In this document: one piece after another, positions 30,930 through 40,492 of the stretch
How positions within the stretch are numbered: position 1 is the first letter of the stretch
Layout of the letters: each line of letters begins with the position of its first letter
NCBI GenBank assembly: GCA_963844435.1
Contig: CAWJOG010000014.1
Span: 1 to 64,000, forward strand
Direction of reading: 5' to 3'
DNA length: 64,000 nucleotides
Source of the DNA: JBDSLU01 sp963844435
Lineage (GTDB): Bacteria > Acidobacteriota > Vicinamibacteria > Vicinamibacterales > Vicinamibacteraceae
Notes under the pieces: generated by a model
Database searches by the model: none
Told to the model about the DNA's origin: nothing
The model's input: the letters and a program-made list of their open reading frames with translations, nothing else
Made by a program: the position numbers and the translations under genes

Positions 30930-31309
30930 GGCCGCCCGCCTTCCAGGCGGAGGATCAGGCCGACGGCGGCAGCCAGTCGTTCCCAGCTCGCGGTGCCGCT
31001 CTCGAGCTGCGCCTGGCCCTGCTTCGTCAGCTTGTAGAACTTGGCGTCGCGCCCGGTGTCGGAGGCCTTCCAGGACGCGCTCAGATAGCCGCGCTGTTCG
31101 AGGCGGTGCAGCGCCGGGTAGAGCGTGCCCTGCTGCACCTGCACCACGTCGCGCGACACCTGCTGCAGGCGTTGCGCGATGGCGTAGCCGTGCAGCGGCT
31201 CGGGCGCCAGCACCTTCAGGATCAGGAGATCGAGCGTGCCCTGCGGCAGGTCGGATCGGACGTCATCGGCGTCGGCGCCCTTGGCGCGGGCGCGGCGGAG
31301 AATCGGCAT
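30926..31309 (-). CDS. PadR-family transcriptional regulator
   Basis: 127 aa. A winged-helix domain with DLPQGTLDLLILKVLAPEP, HGYAIAQRLQ, VQQGTLYPALHRLEQRGYL and YKLTKQGQAQL, the standard PadR pattern. It represses the gene or operon it sits with until a ligand or stress signal binds. Its stop overlaps the permease start, so it probably controls its own promoter and the ADOP gene. A candidate operator lies just upstream (31330-31369). Confidence 0.9.
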   Translation of the reverse strand: MPILRRARAKGADADDVRSDLPQGTLDLLILKVLAPEPLHGYAIAQRLQQVSRDVVQVQQGTLYPALHRLEQRGYLSASWKASDTGRDAKFYKLTKQGQAQLESGTASWERLAAAVGLILRLEGGRP

Positions 31310-31329
31310 CGGTCACACCTCGTGCTTCT

Positions 31330-31369
31330 ACACATACGCGATCGATGTGTCGAAGTTCAAGGTATGTGT
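31330..31369 (-). promoter_or_regulatory. Candidate PadR operator over the padR-permease promoter
   Basis: A perfect inverted repeat ACACATAC (31330-31337) / GTATGTGT (31362-31369), with a further ATGTGT at 31345-31350. It lies 20 to 60 bases before the PadR start, where the -10 region should be. PadR proteins typically bind ATGTN8ACAT-like sites; the spacing here is longer, so more than one dimer may bind. Confidence 0.55.
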
Positions 31370-31409
31370 GACGACTCCGGAGTCCCGGGTTGCGGACTCC
31401 GGAGTCGTC
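31370..31409 (-). terminator. Strong hairpin after rsgA
   Basis: Perfect 15-bp arms GACGACTCCGGAGTC (31370-31384) and GACTCCGGAGTCGTC (31395-31409) with a 10-nt loop. It begins 8 bases beyond the rsgA stop. Each arm contains the self-palindrome GACTCCGGAGTC, so alternative pairings exist. No U-run follows, so intrinsic termination is only one reading. The same 16-base palindrome occurs once at 48340-48355. Confidence 0.5.
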
Positions 31410-31417
31410 CCGGCCGC

Positions 31418-32485
31418 TTACGGCCGGAACTTGATGTGCTTCATCGCCTTGTGCAGGACCTTGTTCTTCTTCTTGTCCTGCAGCATCAGCAACTCGTCCT
31501 GGCGTCGGGCCTGGGCATCGAGCTCACGCTGCAGCTGCCGGAAGGAGACGAGGCGGGCGGGATCGAGGACGCCGTTCTCGGCCGCGGTGGCGACGGCGCA
31601 GCGCGGCTCGGTGGTGTGCCGGCAATCGCGGAAGTGGCAGCCGGCGGCGAGGGCGTGGATGTCGGCGAAGGCGTCCTCGAGGCTGCCTTCCCAGAGCTGC
31701 ATCTCGCGCATCCCCGGCGTGTCGATGAGGAGGCCGCCGCCGGGCAGCTCGAGCAGCTCGCGATTCGTCGTGGTGTGGCGGCCGCGCGAGTCGGACACCC
31801 GCACCTCTGCGGTCCGTTGACGATCGTCGCCGCGCAGGCGGTTGATCAGCGTGGACTTCCCGACCCCAGACGACCCCAGGAAGGCGCCGGTCTGGCCTGG
31901 TCCGAGATAAGCGTAGAGCGCGTCGATGCCCTCGCCGCGCTTCGAGCTCATCACGTGGATGGGCGCTCCCGATGCCACCCCCTCGACCTGCCGCAGCATG
32001 TGGCCGATGTCGACGACCAGATCGGCCTTGTTCAGCACGATGACCGGCCGCGCGCCGCCGTTCCAGGCGGTCGTGAGGTAGCGCTCGATGCGCCGCAAGT
32101 TGAAGTCGTGGTCGAGGCCGCTGACCAGGAAGACCGTGTCGATGTTGGCGGCGACGACCTGTTCCTCGGTGGTTTCGCCGGCGACTTTGCGCGAGAACCG
32201 GCTGCGGCGGGGGAGGAGGGCCTCGATGGCGCCCTCGTCGTCGGCGCCCGACCCCGCCAAGACGGCCACCCAGTCGCCGACGGCGGGGAAGCGGTCGCGA
32301 CGGTCGGCCAGGTGTCGCAGGCGCCCCCGGACCCGCGCCAGGATCTCGCCGTCCGCGGTGCTGACCCGGTAGATCTTCTGGTGCTCGAGCGTGACCCGGC
32401 CGGGCACGGAACGGTCGGCGTACGGCGCGAACGCCTCCGCGAACGTGTCGTCCCAGCCCAGGGCGCGCAGCCGATCCTCGGTCAC
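31418..32485 (-). CDS. rsgA: Ribosome small-subunit GTPase A
   Basis: 355 aa from GTG 32483-32485. An N-terminal OB fold (residues about 30-110) is followed by a circularly permuted GTPase: NKAD (G4) comes before GSSGVGKST (G1) and DTPGMRE (G3). A C-terminal zinc knuckle has Cys/His in CHFRDCRHTTEPRC. It assists late 30S ribosome maturation. TACACT (32491-32496, minus strand) ends 5 nt before the start, indicating a leaderless message. Intact. Confidence 0.95.
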   Translation of the reverse strand: MTEDRLRALGWDDTFAEAFAPYADRSVPGRVTLEHQKIYRVSTADGEILARVRGRLRHLADRRDRFPAVGDWVAVLAGSGADDEGAIEALLPRRSRFSRKVAGETTEEQVVAANIDTVFLVSGLDHDFNLRRIERYLTTAWNGGARPVIVLNKADLVVDIGHMLRQVEGVASGAPIHVMSSKRGEGIDALYAYLGPGQTGAFLGSSGVGKSTLINRLRGDDRQRTAEVRVSDSRGRHTTTNRELLELPGGGLLIDTPGMREMQLWEGSLEDAFADIHALAAGCHFRDCRHTTEPRCAVATAAENGVLDPARLVSFRQLQRELDAQARRQDELLMLQDKKKNKVLHKAMKHIKFRP

Positions 32486-32546
32486 GCTTCAGTGTAGCCC
32501 GGCCGCTTCGGCGCCCGTATTCGGGGCTAAGATGGAGGCTGATTCC

Positions 32547-34093
<1,547 letters not shown>

Positions 34094-34097
<4 letters not shown>

Positions 34098-34669
34098 GCG
34101 ACCAGGCCGCCGATCCGGCACGGGTGACGGCGCTGATCGAGGACGCGCGCGCCGGCAAGGCGGAAGCGCTCGACGCGCTGCTGCCGCTCGTCTATGCCGA
34201 GCTGCGGCGCGTCGCCGGCGCCTACGTCCGCCGCGAGCGCCCGGGGCAGACGCTGCAGGCGACCGGCCTGGTGCACGAGGCCTACCTGCGCCTGATGCGC
34301 GACCGCAACGTCCACTGGCAGAACCGCGCCCACTTCTGCGCCATCGCCGCCAACGCGATGCGGCAGATCCTGGTCGAGCGGGCGCGGGCGCGCGGCGCCA
34401 TCAAGCGCGGCGGCGCCTGGGCCCGCATGACGCTGAACGAAGGCACCGCGGCCGCCCCCGAGGCCGCGGTCGACGTCGAAGTGCTCGATCAGGCGCTGGC
34501 GCGGCTCGCCGAGCGCGATCCGGATCAGGCGCGGCTCGTCGAGCTGCGCTACTTCGGTGGCCTGACGATCGAGGAGACGGCCGACGTGCTCGGCGTCTCG
34601 CCAGCCACCGTCAAGCGATCGTGGATGGTGGCGCGCGCCTGGCTGAAGAAGGAGCTGGGCGGGGCGTGA
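34094..34669 (+). CDS. ECF-type RNA polymerase sigma factor (TIGR02999 group)
   Basis: 191 aa from GTG overlapping the kinase stop. Region 2 reads LLPLVYAELRRVAGAYVRRE and QATGLVHEAYLRLM, the signature of this group, and region 4 has LVELRYFGGLTIEETADVLG with SPATVKRSW. In Acidobacteriota and Planctomycetota these factors are commonly encoded beside Ser/Thr protein kinases, and here the next gene is one. It overlaps by GTGA. No anti-sigma gene is seen, so control may be by the kinase. Confidence 0.9.
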
Positions 34670-36233
34670 CCCGCGAGCAGTGGGCGCGGGTCAACGCCCT
34701 CTTCCACGAAGGCCTGGCCCGTCCTCCGGCCGACCGGGTGTCCTGGCTGGCCGGCGAGACCTCGGACCCCGCCATCGCGCGCGAGGTGCTGGCGCTGATC
34801 GCCGCGCACGAGAGCGACGGCACCTTCCTCGAGGCCCCCGCGGTGGCGTTTACCGAGACGACGGCGGCGCCGCCCGCGCCCCCGCTGGTCGGCCGCATCA
34901 TCGGACCCTATGAAATCGAGCGCGAGATCGGCCGCGGCGGCATGGGCGTCGTGTACCTCGCCCGCGACACGCGGCTCGGGCGCGCGGTCGCCCTCAAGGC
35001 CGTCAGCCGCGGCGGCACCGATGCGATCGGCCGGGCCCGGCTGCAGCGCGAGGCGCGGGCGGCCGCATCGCTGGCGCATCCAGGCATCGCCACCGTCTAC
35101 GCCCTCGAGGAGGACGGCGACGACTGCTACCTGATCACCGAGTACCTGCAGGGCCGCACGCTCCGCGACGAGCTGGCCGACGGGCCGCTGCCGTACGGAC
35201 GCTGGCGGCTGGTGGCGATCGCGATCGCCGAGGCGATCGGCGCCGCCCACGCGCAGGGCCTGGTGCATCGCGATCTCAAGCCCGAGAACGTGATGCGCAC
35301 CGATGCCGGGGCGATCAAGGTGCTCGACTTCGGCCTGGCCCGCGAGACGACGCCGCTCGCCACCGGCATGACGCCGACGATCACCCAGGCCGGCGCGCTG
35401 GTGGGGACGCCCGGCTACATGGCGCCCGAGCAGATCCGCGGCCAGGCGCTCGACGCCCGCACCGACGTCTTCGCCGTCGGCGTGCTGCTCTACGAGCTCG
35501 CGACCGGCGTCCACCCGTTTGGCGCCGGCATGAGCAGCGGCGGCGCCGCGGATGCGGCCGGCATGGTCGCCGCCGGCGACGTGCTCGCCCGCATCGTCGC
35601 CGAGGATCCGCCGCCGCTCGAGACGCGATCGATGCTGCCGCCGGCCGCCGTCGCCGTCGTGGCGCGGGCGCTCGCGAAGTCCCCCGAGGCGCGCTTTGCC
35701 GACGGCCGCGAGCTGGCCGAGGCGCTGCGCGCGCTGCCGGCCCCGGCGCTGACGCCGTTGCCGTCCGGCGCGCCCTCGAGCGGCGCCCCGTCCATCCGGG
35801 GTCGCACGACCTGCGCGTCCAGAAGCAGTGGTGGGTGGTCCACCAGGCGTCGATCGCCGCCTTCTTCACCCTGGTGCTGGTGCCGGCGTGGATGCTGTGG
35901 CGCGACATCGAGCCGAAGTCGCTGCGACTGGCCTTGCGCCTGATCCTCCTGTTCTCGGTGGCGGCCGGGGTGAGCGTCCGCCTCCACCTGTGGTTCGTGG
36001 CCCGCTACCGGGTGGGCGCGCTGGCGCGCGAGCGGCGGGTGGCGCGGCCCTGGCTGCTGGCGACGAACCTCTCGTTCGTGGGCGCGCTGGCGGCCTCGGC
36101 CTTCGTCCTGCTCGACACGCACGCCGCCACGGCCTCGGTGTTCTTCGGCCTGGCGGTGGTCCATGCCGTGGTCTCGGTCATGGTGGAGCCGGCGACGAAC
36201 CGGGCGTTCACGGTGCCACCCGATGATGTATAG
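34666..36233 (+). CDS. Membrane Ser/Thr protein kinase (PknB-like); one frameshift
   Basis: About 522 aa from GTG overlapping the sigma stop. A short sigma-linked N-terminal segment (WARVNALFHEGLARPPADR) precedes the kinase domain at about 80-345: GRGGMGVVYLA, Lys in AVALKAV, HRDLKPENV, DFGLA and GYMAPEQ. Near 35800 the frame changes after GAPSIRG. The new frame encodes a C-terminal membrane part with several hydrophobic helices (HQASIAAFFTLVLVPAWML, LILLFSVAAGVSV, LSFVGALAASAFVLL). The kinase faces the cytosol and probably tunes the sigma factor. Confidence 0.85.
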
Positions 36234-36266
36234 CACTCCAGTTGAGGTGTAGGATCGGGGAGGGAC

Positions 36267-37115
36267 ATGCGCCTCGACGACGATCCGTCCGACGGCCCCG
36301 AGCTGGTGCTCCGCGAAGCGCCGGCGCCGATCCACACCCCGCGCCGCGGCAGGAGCGGCATGCTCACCGGCGTGGTGATGCTGGTCCTGCTGGTCGTCGC
36401 CGTCGCGCTCGGCTTCTACGGCCGCGGCTGGTGGAACCGGGGCGCGTCCACCGACGCGACCCAGGCCGCCCGCGCCGCCGCCGCCCGTGCCGGGGTTCCC
36501 GAGGGGTTCGGTCCGGTGCCGCCGCTCGACGCCAGCGACGACTTCGTGCGGGCGCTGATTCGCCAGCTGTCGCAGAAGCCCGAGTGGGCCACCTGGCTCG
36601 CCTCGGGCAATCTCATTCGATCCTTCGTCGTGTCGGTCGACAAGATTGCGGTCGGGTCCAGCCCCGGCAACGAGCTCAAGCCGGCGGCGCCACAGGGCAA
36701 GTTCCAGACGCTCGGCGCCGGCAGCACGCTGCGCATCGATCCGGCAAGCTACGACCGCTACAACGCCCTCGCCAACGCCGTCGACGCCATCGATCCGGAG
36801 GGCGCGGCGCGCGCCTACCGCCGGCTGCGGCCGCTGATGCAGCAGGCCTTCGACGAGCTCGGCTACGTCAACCTGCCCTTCGACGATCGGCTGGCGCGTG
36901 CGCTCGGCCGGCTCGTCGACGTCCCGGTGCAGGAAGGCGACGTGATGCTGAAGGCGACCACGGTGACGTTCCAGTACGCCGACCCCGAGCTCGAGGAGCT
37001 GTCGCCGGCGCAGAAGCACATGCTGCGCATGGGGCCGCACAACATGCGGCTGGTGCAGACCAAGCTGCGCGCCTTCGCGCGCGCGGCCGGCCTCACGCAG
37101 ACGGCCGGGACGTAA
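36267..37115 (+). CDS. DUF3014 membrane-anchored protein
   Basis: 282 aa. A short Asp/Pro-rich cytosolic N-terminus leads to a single membrane helix (LTGVVMLVLLVVAVALGFY) and a periplasmic DUF3014 domain at about 75-280: LDASDDFVRALIRQLSQKPEW, SVDKIAVGSSPGNELKP, YDRYNALANAVDAIDP and LPFDDRLARALGRL. The family is common in Proteobacteria and Acidobacteriota and its function is unknown. Starts 33 bases after the kinase, with TAGGAT and GGGGAGGG ahead of the ATG. Intact. Confidence 0.88.
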   Translation: MRLDDDPSDGPELVLREAPAPIHTPRRGRSGMLTGVVMLVLLVVAVALGFYGRGWWNRGASTDATQAARAAAARAGVPEGFGPVPPLDASDDFVRALIRQLSQKPEWATWLASGNLIRSFVVSVDKIAVGSSPGNELKPAAPQGKFQTLGAGSTLRIDPASYDRYNALANAVDAIDPEGAARAYRRLRPLMQQAFDELGYVNLPFDDRLARALGRLVDVPVQEGDVMLKATTVTFQYADPELEELSPAQKHMLRMGPHNMRLVQTKLRAFARAAGLTQTAGT

Positions 37116-37121
37116 GCGGCT

Positions 37122-38370
37122 TCATTCCGCGCTCAAGGCCACCAGCGGATCGACACGCGTGGCGCGGCGGGCCGGCACGTATGCCGCCAGCAGTGCCACC
37201 AGGAAGAAAAGCAGCAGCACGCTGGCGTAGGTTGTTCCGTCGACTGGCGTGACGCCGAACAGCAGGCTCTCGAGGACGCGCGCGGCGCCGGCGGCCGCGA
37301 CGGCGCCGAGTATCAGTCCAGCCAGCGTCAACGCCAGCCCGCGCCGCAGCACGAGCGCGAGCACCTGGCGACGCTGCGCGCCGAGCGCCATGCGCACGCC
37401 AATCTCCCGTGTCCGTTGCTCGACGGCGTACGCCAGCACCCCGTAGATCCCAATCGCGGCGAGCACGGCGGCGATGCCTGCGAAGACCGCGAGAAGGACC
37501 GCATGGAACCGCGGCCTCGCGACCGAACTGGCCACCAGGCGCTCGAGTGGCAGGATCGCGTCGATGCCCGCACTGGCATCCGTCTCGCGGACGACTCGTG
37601 TCACGAGCGCTGCCGCGTGGTCGGGGTCGTCGCGGGTGCGCACCGCGAACGAAAGCAGGCCCAGCGCTCGCTCGCGCTGCCAGAGCGGCGCTTCCCCGAG
37701 CCGTTCCTGCACTCTCAGCATGGTGCGATAGTCGATGAACACCTCTGGAGTAGGCTCGGCGTCCGGCCGTTCGTTGCGAACGTCGTCGATCACCCCGACG
37801 ATCTGCAGGCGGACGCGCGCCGCCTTCCAATGCCAGTCGACGAACCGCCCAACCTGCCCGCCGGGCCCGAAGATGCGGCTGGTCCCGCGGGTGATTACGA
37901 TCCCGGGGACAGCGCCGGCATCTCCCGGATGGAGGTCGCGCCCCTGCTGCAGGTGCGCGCCCACCGCGGTGAGATAACTCGCGCTCACCGGGCGCACCGC
38001 CGGCATCGGTCGGGTGCCCATCTCAGCCGGCGTCCGTCCCTCCGGTACGAAGGTCCCGAGGGTGATCCGTTCGCCAATCAGCACGCCATGGCGGGCGAAC
38101 CCCGCGGCCGCCACGCCGGGTGCCGCGCGCAGCCGCGACAGGATCGTCTCGATCGTGTCGCTCTGGCGGGCGACCTCGTGTCCGGGCGGGAACACGAGTT
38201 GGAATACCAGCGTGTTCGACGCCTGGTAGCCGCGGTCGACGGTCGAGAGCCGGCTGAAACTGTGAATGAGCAACCCGGCGGCGATCAGGAGCACCGTCGC
38301 GATGGCCACTTCTCCGACGACCAGCGCGCCGCGGAAACGGGACGCCCCGCGGCTGGTCCTGCGGCTGCGA
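37122..38370 (-). pseudogene. C-terminal half of an ADOP-type permease, 5' truncated
   Basis: About 415 codons remain. Homology starts abruptly near 38375 (RTSRGASRFRGALVVGEVA), then ATVLLIAAGLLIHSFSRLS, the second MacB core and the final FtsX helices (IYGVLAYAVEQRTREIGVRM; ARRATRVDPLVALSAE). The first 400 or so residues, start codon region and PadR partner are missing. The break falls at the stop codon of the RodZ-C-like gene (38371-38373). The remaining frame is open and undamaged, so the truncation may be recent, or an internal ATG near 38309 may be used. Confidence 0.8.
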
Positions 38371-39051
38371 CTAAGGCTCAGGCCGCGTCGGGGTCAGCGG
38401 CCGGATGCCGTCCGGCGTGATCGACACCGTGAGCGGCCAGCCGTCCCTGCCGAGCGGACCGCGATCGGCGGCGTTCAGCGTCGTGCGGACGCCGCCGGCG
38501 TCGCCGGCGCGGACCACCACGGCGCGATCGCCTTCGACTGCCAGCTTCTCGCCGGCCGGCAGCTCGCCTTCGAACGCGCGGGCGCCGTCGACGATGATGC
38601 GGAGCCACACCGGGCGGATCGTCTCGAGCGTCACGCGGATCGCCTTGACCGGTTCGGCGGGAGCGGCCGCCGGCGGCGGCGCGGCCGCGGGCGCGGAGGC
38701 GGGGCCGGCCCCAGCCGCGGACCTGCCCGCTTCGGTCGCGACTTCGCCCCGCTGGGGGAGCGTCAGCGCCGCCCAGGCCCCCGCCACGATCGCCACGGCG
38801 CCGACGGCCAGCCACCAGCGGCGGTGCGAGCGTGGCGCCGGCTCGGCGACGTCGTGGGCCGGGGCGTCCGTGCCGGCCTGCAGCCGCCGCGTCAGCTCCT
38901 GCGCCGCGACCGCTTCACGGCTGGGCGCCTCGGTGGCGGGGACCGCGTCCGGTCCCACGCCGCGTTGGGCCCGCGACGCGAGGATCGCGGCATGCAGCCG
39001 CTGGAGCTCGACGAGGGCGGCGTCGCGGGAGGCACGGCGGGTCAGAGCCAC
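38371..39051 (-). CDS. RodZ C-terminal-like (DUF4115) membrane protein
   Basis: 226 aa from GTG 39049-39051. A cytosolic N-terminus, one membrane helix (RRWWLAVGAVAIVAGAWAAL), an Ala/Pro linker and a periplasmic domain with TIRPVWLRIIVDGARAFEGE, LPAGEKLAVEG and VRAGDAGGVRTTLNAADRG. This matches the RodZ C-terminal beta domain, but the helix-turn-helix of true RodZ is absent. A cell-envelope role is plausible. Its stop is directly joined to a truncated permease gene. Confidence 0.75.
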   Translation of the reverse strand: MALTRRASRDAALVELQRLHAAILASRAQRGVGPDAVPATEAPSREAVAAQELTRRLQAGTDAPAHDVAEPAPRSHRRWWLAVGAVAIVAGAWAALTLPQRGEVATEAGRSAAGAGPASAPAAAPPPAAAPAEPVKAIRVTLETIRPVWLRIIVDGARAFEGELPAGEKLAVEGDRAVVVRAGDAGGVRTTLNAADRGPLGRDGWPLTVSITPDGIRPLTPTRPEP

Positions 39052-39101
39052 GGCCCTACTTCACTCCCACTACCCGTCCGCGTCAAGCACGTTGCTCGTT
39101 G

Positions 39102-39128
39102 GTGACCGCGCGCCTCACGCGCGGTCAC
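39102..39128 (-). repeat. Partial copy (hairpin 2 only) of the two-hairpin repeat, R5
   Basis: Arms GTGACCGCGCG and CGCGCGGTCAC around CCTCA, a perfect 11-bp stem. On the minus strand its loop (TGAGG) and following bases match hairpin 2 of R3. It lies just before the promoter of the first cyclophilin gene. Confidence 0.55.
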
Positions 39129-39149
39129 GGGCGCGTTACCATGACCGGC

Positions 39150-40307
39150 ATGCGATTTCTGGTCTCCCCGATCGCGCTCGTGCTCGCGGCGAGTGTGGCT
39201 GCCGTCGCACCCGCGGCGGCGCAGACGCGCCGGCCGGCGGCGGGCGCACCGCGTGTCTACACGGCGACGCTGCCGGTCGAGAAGATGCGGAACAGGCAGG
39301 CGGTGGTCACGACCAGCCTCGGCGACATCGTGATCGAGCTGCTGGCCGACGCCGCGCCCGACCACGTCGGCTACGTGATGAAACTGGCCGAGGAGCGTGG
39401 CTACGACGGCACCACCTTCCATCGCGCGATCCTGCGCGGCCTGATCCAGGGTGGCGATCCGCTCTCGAAGGACCCCTCGAAGAAGGCGCAGTACGGGACC
39501 GGCGGCCTCGGCGTGCTGAAGTTCCGCGCCAACGATCTCAAGCACGTGCGGGGCGCAGTCTCCGCGGTGCTGCGGCCGGGCCAGCCGGACAGCGCCGGCG
39601 CGCAGTTCTTCGTCTGCGTCTCGGATCAGCCCACCCTCGACGGCCAGTTCACGGTGTTCGGACGGGTCGTCGAGGGCCTCGAGGTCGCGCAGCAGATCTC
39701 CGAGATGGCGGCTGACGCCAACGGCCTGATCACCGACCGTGTCGAGATCGCGACGGTGCGGATCCGCGACACGCCGCCGCCCGAGCCGACGCCGTTCGAG
39801 ACGGAGACGGCGGCGCAGCTCGCCGGCTATCGCGCCGTGCTCGAGACGACGATGGGCGAGGTCACGGTGGAGTTCTTCCCGGATCGGGCGCCCGGCCACG
39901 TCCGCAACTTCTTGCGCCTGTCCAGGCTCGGCGTCTACGACGGCACGGCGTTCCACCGCGTCGTGCCCGGCTTCGTCGTGCAGACCGGCGCCCTGACGAG
40001 CCGCAAGGCGCCCCTGACGCAGAAGCAGCGCCCGTTCGTGGTCAACCTGCCGCCGGAGTTCAACCCGACGCCGCACGAGGCGGGCATCCTGTCGATGGCC
40101 CGCGGCGACGATCCGGCAAGCGCCCAGACGTCGTTCTTCATCTGTCTGGGCAAGGCGTCGTCGCTCGACAACAAGTACACGGTGTTCGGCCGCGTCCTGG
40201 ACGGCATGCCCGTCGTCGAGGCGCTGGCCAAGGTCCCGCTGAACGGCGAGGAGCCGGTGACGCGCGTCGAGATCACGCGGGTGCGGATCGTGCCGCCCGC
40301 GCCATGA
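39150..40307 (+). CDS. Secreted two-domain cyclophilin-type peptidyl-prolyl isomerase, copy A
   Basis: 385 aa. ATG 39150 is chosen over 39141 because TACCAT (39137-39142) lies 7 nt before it and the signal peptide then starts MRFLVSPIALVLAAS, ending near AAAQ. Two cyclophilin domains occupy about 45-210 (FHRAILRGLIQGGDPLS; GAQFFVCVSDQPTLDGQF) and 225-385 (FHRVVPGFVVQTGAL; SFFICLGKASSLDNKYTVFG). Both keep the catalytic FHR. It should act on proline bonds in the periplasm. This copy is unbroken. Its last 55 bases are repeated at 40434-40488 beyond repeat R3. Confidence 0.9.
   Translation: MRFLVSPIALVLAASVAAVAPAAAQTRRPAAGAPRVYTATLPVEKMRNRQAVVTTSLGDIVIELLADAAPDHVGYVMKLAEERGYDGTTFHRAILRGLIQGGDPLSKDPSKKAQYGTGGLGVLKFRANDLKHVRGAVSAVLRPGQPDSAGAQFFVCVSDQPTLDGQFTVFGRVVEGLEVAQQISEMAADANGLITDRVEIATVRIRDTPPPEPTPFETETAAQLAGYRAVLETTMGEVTVEFFPDRAPGHVRNFLRLSRLGVYDGTAFHRVVPGFVVQTGALTSRKAPLTQKQRPFVVNLPPEFNPTPHEAGILSMARGDDPASAQTSFFICLGKASSLDNKYTVFGRVLDGMPVVEALAKVPLNGEEPVTRVEITRVRIVPPAP
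40253..40307 (+). repeat. 3' end of cyclophilin A gene, proximal copy of a 55-bp direct repeat
   Basis: Matches 40434-40488 at 51 of 55 positions. Each copy encodes the same last residues (…EITRVRIVPPAP) and its own stop, TGA here and TAA downstream. The inserted 126 bases between them are repeat R3. Cyclophilin copy B, 4.6 kb away, has no such insert. Confidence 0.9.
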
Positions 40308-40433
40308 CGCGTCAGACCGGCGACGGCAGCGCCGCGGCTGACGGCGGCGCGCCCAGCGCCGCCGTCTCAGCGCCGCGGCTACCGAGCTGCCCGCGACCGG
40401 GCGTGAGGCGCCCGGTCGCCAGACCAGCACAGC
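40308..40433 (+). repeat. Two-hairpin intergenic repeat, copy R3
   Basis: Hairpin 1 has perfect arms GACGGCGGCGC / GCGCCGCCGTC with loop GCCCA, extended by outer GCCGCGGC on both sides. Hairpin 2 has GACCGGGCG / CGCCCGGTC with loop TGAGG. It is closely similar to R4 (52748-52845). It lies precisely between the two copies of the cyclophilin gene end and is absent from the paralogous position near 44956. Confidence 0.8.
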
Positions 40434-40488
40434 GCCGGTGACGCGCGTCGAGATCACGCGGGTCCGGATCGTGCCGCCGGCGCCGTAA
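40434..40488 (+). repeat. 3' end of cyclophilin A gene, distal copy
   Basis: Second copy of the 55-bp repeat (see 40253-40307), in the same reading direction, ending TAA. Its sequence just before the stop (CGGCGCCGTA) is closer to cyclophilin gene B than the proximal copy is. That suggests this distal copy is the original end and the proximal one came with the insert. Confidence 0.75.
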
Positions 40489-40492
40489 GACC

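Noticed and set aside
40308..40433. R repeats as integron attC sites
   Set aside because: They lie at gene ends and form hairpins, but show no GTTRRRY/RYYYAAC core sites and no integrase gene. The flanking direct repeats of gene ends are not an integron feature.
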